NCBI GenBank assembly: GCA_016700115.1
Contig: CP064999.1
Span: forward strand, 186,001 to 250,000
Reading direction: 5' to 3'
DNA from: Sphingobacteriales bacterium
Lineage (GTDB): Bacteria > Bacteroidota > Bacteroidia > Chitinophagales > UBA2359
DNA: 64,000 nt
Shown: piece by piece, positions 1 to 7,346 of the stretch
Layout: every line of letters begins with the position of its first letter
How positions within the stretch are numbered: position 1 is the first letter of the stretch
The notes under the pieces: model-generated
Told to the model about the DNA's origin: nothing
What the model saw: the letters and a program-made list of their open reading frames with translations, nothing else
Databases searched by the model: none
Translations under genes and position numbers: made by a program

Positions 1-103
1 AAGTTTGAGTGTTTCATTGTTAAAAAAGGGGTATAAAGTAGATTAAGTTTGAAAAAATTTGTGATGGTAACTACTATATAATAAAGTGATTTGGCAAAAT
101 TAT

Positions 104-1246
104 TTACCCTTCCAAAACGCTTCGGGCAATGACCAAACGCTGTATTTCTGAAGTGCCTTCATAAATTTGAGTAATTTTGGCATCGCGCATTAACCGCTCA
201 ACATGATATTCTTTTACATATCCGTAGCCTCCATGTACCTGTACGGCTTCGGTAGTTACTTCCATAGCGGTTTCTGAGGCAAAAAGTTTTGCCATCGCTG
301 CTGCTGTTCCATAAGGTTGTCCGGTATCTTTAAGCAAAGCGGCTTTTAGACAGAGCAAACGTGCAGCTTCTATTCTGGTAGCCATATCTGCCAGTTTAAA
401 CTGTATGGCCTGATGTTGAGAAATGGGTTTACCGAATGCTTGTCGTTCTTTTGAATAGGCCAATGCCAGTTCATAAGCACCTGAAGCAATACCCAAAGCC
501 TGAGAAGCTATCCCAATTCTTCCGCCGTCTAAAGTTTTCATGGCAAATTTAAAACCGAAACCATCAACGCCGATACGGTTTTCTTTCGGCACGATCACAT
601 CCTGAAACATAACGGAATGTGTGTCGGAAGCACGGATACCCATTTTGTTTTCTTTGGCACCGGTAGAAACCCCTTTCCAATTGCGTTCAACAATTAAGGC
701 GTTGATCCCCCGGTGTTTCTTATCTGCATCGCTTTGGGCTATGACTAAATAAATTCCGGCATGTCCGCCGCTGGTAATCCAGTTTTTTGTGCCGTTCAAC
801 AGGTAATAATCGCCCATATCTATGGCTGTCGTGCGTTGAGAGGTGGCATCCGAACCTGCTTCAGGTTCTGAAAGACAAAAGGCACCGATTATTTTACCGG
901 TTGCCAAATCGGGAAGGTATTTTGCCTTTTGTGCTTCGTTGCCATAAGTTTCCAAACCCCAGCATACCAATGAATTATTGACCGACATAATCACGGAACA
1001 AGAGGCATCAATTTTAGAGATTTCTTCCATTGCCAAAACATAAGAAACCGCATCCAAACCACTTCCTCCATATTCGGGGGAAACCATCATGCCTAAAAAT
1101 CCAAGTTCACCCATTCTTTTGACCAAATCTGTCGGATGCTGCATTTTTTCGTCCCGCTCTATCACACCGGGTTTACATTCATTTTGGGCAAAATCGCGGG
1201 CAGCCTGTTGAATCATTAAATGCTCTTCTGTAAGTTGAAAATTCAT
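104..1246 (-). CDS. Acyl-CoA dehydrogenase (short/medium-chain type)
   Basis: A 380-residue flavoenzyme that introduces the alpha-beta double bond into acyl-CoA in fatty-acid or branched-chain amino-acid oxidation. The order of domains is standard: helical N-domain, FAD/substrate motif CLSEPEAGSDAT (about 123-134), beta-domain with NGTKNWITSGG, and a helical C-domain with the FAD/dimer segment QVHGGYGYVKEYHVERLMRDAK. The catalytic glutamate is the E of QIYEGTSEI (E363), in the place used by butyryl- and medium-chain enzymes. Length is typical, and the ATG start matches family N-termini (MNFQLTEEHLMIQQAARDFA). It stands alone, without a neighbouring electron-transfer flavoprotein, so the exact substrate cannot be read from context. 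Confidence 0.95.
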   Translation of the reverse strand: MNFQLTEEHLMIQQAARDFAQNECKPGVIERDEKMQHPTDLVKRMGELGFLGMMVSPEYGGSGLDAVSYVLAMEEISKIDASCSVIMSVNNSLVCWGLETYGNEAQKAKYLPDLATGKIIGAFCLSEPEAGSDATSQRTTAIDMGDYYLLNGTKNWITSGGHAGIYLVIAQSDADKKHRGINALIVERNWKGVSTGAKENKMGIRASDTHSVMFQDVIVPKENRIGVDGFGFKFAMKTLDGGRIGIASQALGIASGAYELALAYSKERQAFGKPISQHQAIQFKLADMATRIEAARLLCLKAALLKDTGQPYGTAAAMAKLFASETAMEVTTEAVQVHGGYGYVKEYHVERLMRDAKITQIYEGTSEIQRLVIARSVLEG

Positions 1247-1379
1247 GGGCGGAGTATTCTGTTTATTTTGAATTAAATTGGAAAGGCAAAAATAAGATTA
1301 AATCTGCTTTTTTTTATGACTTGATTTCAAATATGAACCGCAAACCGACACATCAGAACCGACTCATTTAATTCAAGTC

Positions 1380-2198
1380 TTAGTCGCCTGCATAAAACAG
1401 CCCTTCTATGGGTGTTTCCATCGAATAAAGTTCAACTTTTGTCCATCCCGTTAACCCGAACTCCGATTTGATGAGGTAGTAGTCGTATTGCTGAAACATC
1501 GGATCGTCTTTGGAAAAAGCTTCGTCCGGAGCCAAATCGGGCGGAAGATTGAGCAAAACAGTAATGGCATTGCCGGCAGCTATATCTGCCACTTTTTGAG
1601 TCATTTGAATGTCTGAATAGATGGGGAAACCTGTTTTGGCTTTTGTTTCAAGCCCCACGTAATAAAAAGGTTGACTTGTTTCTTCCAACAGGTCGTTTTT
1701 GATACTCCATTTGCTGCGGTGATCAAACATGTTGTTGACATGACCTGCGGTGTAAAAAAATCCGTTTCCGGGCAGATAAACCTCCTTCCCCCATATATAG
1801 GCATCTGTAATTTTCCCCTCGGATGAAAGGGTCTGAAGCGGCAAGAGGGTGTCTTTTTCCATTTTGTAAAACGCAAAATTGAAATCGTCCGACATTCCCC
1901 AATCAAACACAACAAGATATTCGGTGGGGTTTGAAGCGGATAGTTTTGTCCTGATCATACCCAACCACGTATCGGGAAGGTTTCCTTTGGTAAAGGGGTA
2001 GAGTTGAGCAAGCTCCTTATCGCTGACCGGTTTTCCCAATGTAGGTACATAATATAAATAACCGGCTTCTTTCACCTGCTTGCCTTTTTCGTCTGTATAA
2101 GTGGCATAAACGGCTTCTAATTTGCTGAGGTTTTTAAAGGGTTGTGCGGTCATAGAAACGCCGAAAAACAAGGCGGCAAGGGTTAAAAAAAATTTCAT
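1380..2198 (-). CDS. Secreted protein of unknown function
   Basis: I do not recognise this 272-residue protein. It begins MKFFLTLAALFFGVSMTAQ, a Sec signal peptide with a Bacteroidota-style AQ cleavage site. The longer frame starting at a TTG (2219) puts seven residues before this signal, so the ATG at 2198 is preferred. The mature part is rich in aromatic residues and beta-like (YLYYVPTLGKPVSDKELAQLYPF, YLVVFDWGMSDDFNFAFYKME), with one short segment near the end (GLTGWTKVELYSM) that looks SH3-like. No catalytic motif is visible. It lies divergent from tatC and about 130 bp from the acyl-CoA dehydrogenase gene, with no sign of functional linkage. Confidence 0.7.
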   Translation of the reverse strand: MKFFLTLAALFFGVSMTAQPFKNLSKLEAVYATYTDEKGKQVKEAGYLYYVPTLGKPVSDKELAQLYPFTKGNLPDTWLGMIRTKLSASNPTEYLVVFDWGMSDDFNFAFYKMEKDTLLPLQTLSSEGKITDAYIWGKEVYLPGNGFFYTAGHVNNMFDHRSKWSIKNDLLEETSQPFYYVGLETKAKTGFPIYSDIQMTQKVADIAAGNAITVLLNLPPDLAPDEAFSKDDPMFQQYDYYLIKSEFGLTGWTKVELYSMETPIEGLFYAGD

Positions 2199-2423
2199 GA
2201 ATCTGTTTATTTTGCCCAAAGATAAGCAATAAATTATTCAATAGAAATATCCGGTATCCGGGAAACCGCCAAGGCATCTGCGGGTGTTTTTTCCAAAACG
2301 AGCACTATAAAATCCGATGTGCCGATTTTTTTTCCCGATATTTGCCCCTCAGTAGAAACGGTATTTTTTAAACAGCGCTTTGACCGCTTCCTTTAGACTT
2401 TGTTTTTTTTATTTCCAACAGAT

Positions 2424-3272
2424 ATGGCAGCACCCAAAGGAAAAGACGATTTGACCTTCATAGAGCATTTAGAAGAGCTGAGATGGCATATTGCCCGGTC
2501 TTTGCTTGCTGTAACCATCATTGCCATTGTCGTTTTTATGTTGCCCGGCGTGTTGTTTGACACCATCATATTTGGCCCAAAATCGGAAGGTTTTCTGACC
2601 TATACTTTTTTTTGCAAACTTTCGGCATGGCTGGGTTTGGGAGAAACCCTGTGTATCAAACCTTCTGCTTTCGATGTTATCAATCTCGAAATGTCGGGGC
2701 AGTTTCTGGCGCATATTAAAATTTCCTTTATCGCCGGATTGGTGGTGGCATTTCCCTATATTTTCTGGGAAATCTGGCGTTTTGTACGCCCGGGCTTATA
2801 CCAGTCTGAAATTAACGCCATGAGAGGAGTGGTTGGGGCAGGTTCTCTATTGTTTTTGTTGGGAATCCTGTTTGGCTATTATATCATCACCCCGTTTTCC
2901 ATCAATTTTTTAGTGTCCTACACCGTCAGCACAGAAGTAGGCAACAATATTGCTTTTGCATCTTATGTAGATACCATTCTGGCCATCGTTCTGGCATCTG
3001 GCATCATGTTTGAACTGCCATTGGTCGTCTTTTTTCTGAGCAAAATGGGGCTGCTCACGCCCGAAGACATGCGCGCCTACCGCCGGCATGCTTTAGTGGT
3101 GATTTTGATAGTAGCGGCAGTCATAACCCCTCCCGATGTGTTTTCGCAAATTCTCGTAACCTTTCCGGTGTACCTGCTTTACGAATTGAGCATCAATATT
3201 TCAGCAAGGGTAGCAAAAAAACGGGCAGTAGAAGAATCTGAAATAGACCAAAGAATCGAGAAGGTTCATTAA
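2424..3272 (+). CDS. tatC: Twin-arginine translocase subunit TatC
   Basis: The 282-residue receptor and channel core of the Tat pathway, which exports folded proteins across the inner membrane. The N-terminal cytoplasmic signature DLTFIEHLEELRWHIARSL (conserved E of the HLxELR motif) is followed by six hydrophobic segments. The family motifs FPYIFWEIWRFVRPGLYQSE and FGYYIITPFSINFL are clear, as is FELPLVVFFLSKMGLLTPEDMRAYRRHALVVI near the C-terminus. The open frame reaches back to a TTG at 2400, but the ATG at 2424 (MAAPKGKDDLTF) fits family N-termini better. No tatA is present in the window. Confidence 0.95.
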   Translation: MAAPKGKDDLTFIEHLEELRWHIARSLLAVTIIAIVVFMLPGVLFDTIIFGPKSEGFLTYTFFCKLSAWLGLGETLCIKPSAFDVINLEMSGQFLAHIKISFIAGLVVAFPYIFWEIWRFVRPGLYQSEINAMRGVVGAGSLLFLLGILFGYYIITPFSINFLVSYTVSTEVGNNIAFASYVDTILAIVLASGIMFELPLVVFFLSKMGLLTPEDMRAYRRHALVVILIVAAVITPPDVFSQILVTFPVYLLYELSINISARVAKKRAVEESEIDQRIEKVH

Positions 3273-3588
3273 ACTATGTTTAGTCGGAGGTGTAATTACC
3301 GAGTCCATCCGATTTGTCGGGCTTGATGTATCCTTTGTTTTGGACATTAACAGATAACCATCCTCCAAAACCTCCCTAACAAAGTTGCCAATAAGTGTGA
3401 AAAAGAGCACCCGAAATTAGAATAATCCATCTGCACACTTTGACTGCGATATTACCCGTTTCAAAAGGCTTGGATGCAATTTTGAACGGCTAACGGCAAG
3501 CCTATTGACATTTAACCAAAGGTCTGACTTCAAAAGTTTTTTTGCAGGCATCAAATTCTTGATAAAAAACAAGCGCCTATTTTGTAAA
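3273..3588. other. Convergent intergenic region without a supported gene
   Basis: This stretch lies between the 3' ends of tatC and murB. A 69-codon open frame crosses it on the minus strand but overlaps the end of tatC and resembles no family. I see no strong hairpin, RNA gene or repeat. Confidence 0.5.
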
Positions 3589-4602
3589 TCAGAGTATATT
3601 CACCTCCGGCTCTAACAAAATACCAAACCGGTTTTGCACAGTTTTTTGCATGAGCAAGGCAAAATCCCTGATTTCTTCTCCTGAAGCCTTTCCGTAGTTG
3701 ACAATGACCAAGGCATGGTGAACATAAGTGCCCGTATTGCCCATACTTTTCCCCTTAAAACCGCATTGTTCAATCAGCCATGCGGCGGGAATTTTTATTA
3801 ACCCGTTGGGTGCCGAAAAATTGGGAATTCCGGGGTTTGCAGTTTGAAGTTGGCCGAACAATTCAGGGCTTATTTCGGGGTTTTTAAAAAAACTGCCGCA
3901 GTTGCCTAACTCTGCCGGATTGGGCAACTTGGAATTCCTGATTTGACATATCGCTTCACTAACCGCCGAAACAGTCGGAATGTCGTAACCCAATTGTTCC
4001 AGTTTGCGTTGTACATCCCCATATTCAAGGTGGAAACAAGGTAGTTTGTTGAGTTTCAGTGTAACGGAAGAAATCAGATATTTTCCTTTGAAATCCTGCT
4101 TAAAAATACTGCTGCGGTAGGCAAAACGGCAATCTTCACGGGTAAACAAGTGCAGTTCTCCGGTCGAAATATGAACTGCTTCCAAATGGTCAAACACATC
4201 TGTCAGTTCAACCCCGTAAGCCCCAATGTTTTGTATTGGTGCTGCACCGACAGAACCCGGAATTAAAGAAAGGTTCTCAATACCACCCCAGTTTTTTCCG
4301 ACACAAAAACGAACCAAGTCATGCCAAACTTCTCCGGCTTTGGCAGTTATCCAAACAAATTCTTCGTTTTCGTCAACGACTTCAATACCTTTTAGTTGGT
4401 TGTGAATCACTAACCCGTCGAAATCTTTGGTAAACAAAATATTGCTGCCTCCTCCCAAAATCAACATCTCATCATACTTTCCCAAAGCCACAAGGTCCTG
4501 AAATCCGGCAATATCAGTCAGCGTGGTAAAATATCGCGCTTTTACCGGCAACCTGAATGTGTTAAAATCTTTCAGCAGATAATTTTCAACGACATCAACC
4601 AT
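3589..4602 (-). CDS. murB: UDP-N-acetylmuramate dehydrogenase
   Basis: A 337-residue FAD enzyme that reduces UDP-GlcNAc-enolpyruvate to UDP-MurNAc with NADPH, in the cytoplasmic stage of peptidoglycan synthesis. The FAD-binding motifs LILGGGSNILFT (about 46-57) and ENLSLIPGSVGAAPIQNIGAYGVEL (about 109-133) are intact. The C-terminal part has RNSKLPNPAELGNCGSFFKNP, where the serine is the expected proton donor, then AAWLIEQCGFKG and the final segment HHALVIVNYGKASGEEI. The length and the Y-loop layout match the type I (E. coli-like) enzyme. The ATG start gives MVDVVENYLLKDFNTFRLP, a normal family N-terminus. Confidence 0.96.
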   Translation of the reverse strand: MVDVVENYLLKDFNTFRLPVKARYFTTLTDIAGFQDLVALGKYDEMLILGGGSNILFTKDFDGLVIHNQLKGIEVVDENEEFVWITAKAGEVWHDLVRFCVGKNWGGIENLSLIPGSVGAAPIQNIGAYGVELTDVFDHLEAVHISTGELHLFTREDCRFAYRSSIFKQDFKGKYLISSVTLKLNKLPCFHLEYGDVQRKLEQLGYDIPTVSAVSEAICQIRNSKLPNPAELGNCGSFFKNPEISPELFGQLQTANPGIPNFSAPNGLIKIPAAWLIEQCGFKGKSMGNTGTYVHHALVIVNYGKASGEEIRDFALLMQKTVQNRFGILLEPEVNIL

Positions 4603-4800
4603 GCTTGTTCTGTTAATTAAGCGGCAAAATTAAGCCTGCTTCTTATCTAAAACAAGGTCAGTTTAACAAATTCACCTAAACAGAAAAAACAACCGGAAAT
4701 CTTGGGTTTGTAAATAGAAAAGCTAAAAATAAAACTCCATCATTCCTGCTAATCAACCGTTCCCTCATCAAAAGAACCAATTTTTAAGTCAAATAAAATC

Positions 4801-4841
4801 AAAAAGGAAATAAGAAACGCTTCATTTCTTATTTCCTTTTT
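4801..4841. terminator. Perfect 17-bp inverted repeat (terminator-like stem-loop)
   Basis: The arms AAAAAGGAAATAAGAAA and TTTCTTATTTCCTTTTT pair perfectly around a 7-nt loop, with A/T runs on both outer sides, so the structure could terminate transcription in either direction. It starts 4 nt after the stop of the small minus-strand frame 4845-5045. No well-supported gene is next to it. Confidence 0.5.
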
Positions 4842-4844
4842 CTT

Positions 4845-5045
4845 TTAAATTATCATTTTCTTTGTTAAAATCATCATTTTTTTCATTTTTAAATACTTTT
4901 TAAAATCCAAAAAGGAAATTTCCCTCTTTAAAATCTCAATTAAAATCCATCCAATTTCTTTTTTAAAAATTTTGGAAATAAGAAATGAACCAAAGTTTGT
5001 TTCATTTATCCTTAAAAAAGCAATTTTAATCTCTAAAATTGACAT
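4845..5045 (-). CDS. Doubtful 66-codon small ORF
   Basis: This short frame (starts MSILEIKIAFLRINE) is very rich in Ile, Lys and Phe, as expected by chance from AT-rich DNA, and I recognise no family. Two things keep it from outright rejection: it begins with ATG, and its stop is 4 nt before a perfect terminator-like hairpin in the right orientation. Part of its coding sequence (GGAAATAAGAAATGAA, near 4974) resembles an arm of that hairpin, which suggests repeat-derived rather than protein-coding DNA. Confidence 0.15.
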   Translation of the reverse strand: MSILEIKIAFLRINETNFGSFLISKIFKKEIGWILIEILKREISFLDFKKYLKMKKMMILTKKMII

Positions 5046-5501
5046 TTTATTGATAAAAAAAACAAATTTTTAGCCTTCTTTTTGTAAATTTTAAACAAAA
5101 ATTTGATGGGGGTAGTTGAAAATGAAAGCAAGGGCAGCAATTTTTGGCTCACCCACCCTTGTTTTTCGATAAAAGGGTGGCTTTTTTAAGAGGAGGCTTT
5201 TAGGTTATATTTAAAATTTTTGGAAACAAAGAAATTCACACAAGGGCTATCCAATCTATCACACAATTTTCTCTTTCGAACCGTTTACCTGCAATTCAAA
5301 AAATCTTTACCTTTTATATAAAGGATAGGTATAACACAAATTACAAGAAGGACAGTTGCTGAATAGCGAATTTGCCGAAACAAAAAATGCGCGTTGAATA
5401 TCTTTGTCGAAAGATTGAAATTGTAAATTTGGGAATATTCCCTGATTGTTCAGGGTCTAACAACTCGATATAATCAGGGTTCAACTACTCAACTCCGCCC
5501 A
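5046..5501. other. AT-rich intergenic region
   Basis: No gene is supported here. It holds the hairpin at 5153-5187 and presumably the promoter of the secreted-protein gene starting at 5502. It contains the two copies CCTGATTGTTCAGGG and AATCAGGGTTCAACTA just before that gene. Confidence 0.4.
5153..5187 (+). terminator. Rho-independent terminator-like hairpin
   Basis: The arms CCACCCTT and AAGGGTGG flank a 12-nt loop and are followed by CTTTTTTAAG on the plus strand. There is no plus-strand gene directly upstream, so either an unrecognised short transcript ends here or the hairpin is a relic. Confidence 0.45.
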
Positions 5502-6728
5502 ATGTATAAAATAATACTGTTGTTTGTTTTGTTGTTTGCCGGATTTCAAAACCGGGCACAAACTCCTGTATATCTCTATTTTGCTTCGCACAACGAAATG
5601 AACGATGCCACCTATCATGGGTTAAATTATGTCAATCCGGTTCATTTTGCTATGATGCGGAATTATGTAAAAGCAGTATGTGATACGATTATTACCTACA
5701 ACGCAAGGTATGTCTTACAAGTTGAAAGCAATTTTATTTTGGGATGCCTTGCCAATGATAATGCCGCTACCTCTGATACTGACATATTGCAATGGGCTGA
5801 TGCCACTCCTCAAATTGATGTAGAGCCGCACAATCATTTTAAACCAACCACCGGTTTGGGTTACAACCCCTATAATTATGCAGATTTGGCACATTTATTA
5901 GATAGTTGCGGTCTGCCTGCTCCACGAAAATTAATGGGCGGGTTCATTTGGCGAAACTTCACCACTCCCCCCATCTCTGAAGACTGGACTATCTGGCAAA
6001 CACCACAACCCGGCCACACATTTACCAACTATTACTGGCAACCTCAATTTATTTGGGGCGGCGGCTCTCCGAATCATATCCAGGATTTTCAGGCTTTTGG
6101 GGTTTGGCAACCCTCAGCTCCTACCGTTGCCGGTTTTGGCATTCATAATCCCGCCCAACCCCTTATCTGCATAGGTGGGGGTTGTAACGATGATTTTTTG
6201 CTGACAGACACAACCAACGTAACCTTGTTGGGCAACCGCATCATAAATTTGGTAAACTACCTCAACGCCAACACCTGGCCCGATACCGCATTTTTCAGCT
6301 TTAAGATTATGATGAATTTCAGAAATTTTACCTCGCCTGATTTTGCAGCCAAAGCAGGGCAATTGCTGCAAAGACTTCGACCTTATGCCGAAACGGGTAA
6401 ATTTCAATGGAAAACGGTGAACGAAGTGTACACAAGCTGGCAAAATCTGCATTCTGACCCAAATGACAACTTTGTGTTTCCATGTGAAAACATACCTATC
6501 TCAAATGCTACACCTCCACCCTGTAATTTTATAACATCAGTAACCGGTCAGACAAATGTCTGCACGGATAACACCGTAACTTACTCAGCACCGTTCATGG
6601 CAGGCAGCACATACCTGTGGACAGTTGAAGGAGGTATTATTGTTTCGGGGCAAGGTACCAATATCATTGAGGTTCAATGGAATAACGGAATAGCCGGATC
6701 TGTTTCCCTGATTCATTCGGTTGAATAA
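5502..6728 (+). CDS. Secreted protein with terminal PKD-like domain, probably truncated
   Basis: A 408-residue protein with signal peptide MYKIILLFVLLFAGFQNRAQ. Residues about 22-335 form one unrecognised domain; the order of its conserved-looking segments (YLYFASHNEMND, IDVEPHNHF, WKTVNEVYTSWQN) loosely recalls deacetylase-like or glycosidase barrels, but I cannot assign it. From about 340 a PKD-like module starts (CNFITSVTGQTNVCTDNTVTYSAP, YLWTVEGGIIVSGQGTN, VQWNNGIAGSVSL) and the frame stops where this module ends. Proteins of this kind normally continue into a type IX sorting domain. None is found downstream in any frame, so the gene has probably lost its C-terminus. Confidence 0.7.
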   Translation: MYKIILLFVLLFAGFQNRAQTPVYLYFASHNEMNDATYHGLNYVNPVHFAMMRNYVKAVCDTIITYNARYVLQVESNFILGCLANDNAATSDTDILQWADATPQIDVEPHNHFKPTTGLGYNPYNYADLAHLLDSCGLPAPRKLMGGFIWRNFTTPPISEDWTIWQTPQPGHTFTNYYWQPQFIWGGGSPNHIQDFQAFGVWQPSAPTVAGFGIHNPAQPLICIGGGCNDDFLLTDTTNVTLLGNRIINLVNYLNANTWPDTAFFSFKIMMNFRNFTSPDFAAKAGQLLQRLRPYAETGKFQWKTVNEVYTSWQNLHSDPNDNFVFPCENIPISNATPPPCNFITSVTGQTNVCTDNTVTYSAPFMAGSTYLWTVEGGIIVSGQGTNIIEVQWNNGIAGSVSLIHSVE

Positions 6729-7346
6729 TGGGAAATATGTTTAAGTGATATGATAAAGAAAAACAATTGGGATGCACAGCAAATCGGGATATAACAGCAA
6801 TTAATTATCATATTCAAACCTGTGTCTTCAAACATAGCTTTGTTCCAATGGAACTTTTATCGGCTTTTTTTGGAATGAAGGCTAAACTGTGGACTGTGAA
6901 AAAACCGGTTTACACAAATGAACTCCTTTTTTAAGTAGTGGTAAAAAATTGTTTAAAAGTTTGAACGCAATACTCTCAATAGAATAACACAAACTTAATA
7001 TATCGTCATTTGCCGATGATATTTATTTTGTTTGTAATGCCTGTTATTAGTGGTATTTTAACCTTCACAGCTATTTCTATGCTGTTCTATTTTGCTTTAA
7101 TAAACTCGGGTAAACCTCAATTCACTAAAAGCCATTCATTCTATGCAAACTTCTTAAAAATCGGGTATTTAGTGGTTTTTGGGTGGTTGAGCAACAGTTA
7201 TCCGTGTTATGCGTTCGGTTTTCTTCTTTCGTCCTGATTATGGGTCAGATGTGAGTTGTAACAGACATAATCTTTGCCAAGATTTGGCTTGGGGTTCGGC
7301 TTGTGCGACTTTGCATTGTGTGTGGCTGTGGAGCGTTGACATTTGT
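6729..7346. other. Intergenic region without a supported gene
   Basis: A 75-codon plus-strand frame (7010-7237) has two hydrophobic stretches but no start context or family resemblance, and is left out. The region separates the truncated secreted protein from the 3' end of the restriction operon and may mark the border of that accessory block. Confidence 0.4.

Noticed and set aside
3201..3410. 69-codon minus-strand frame overlapping the tatC end
   Set aside because: Antisense to conserved tatC codons and without family resemblance.
7010..7237. 75-codon plus-strand frame with hydrophobic stretches
   Set aside because: No family resemblance or start context, and codon composition like the surrounding AT-rich DNA.
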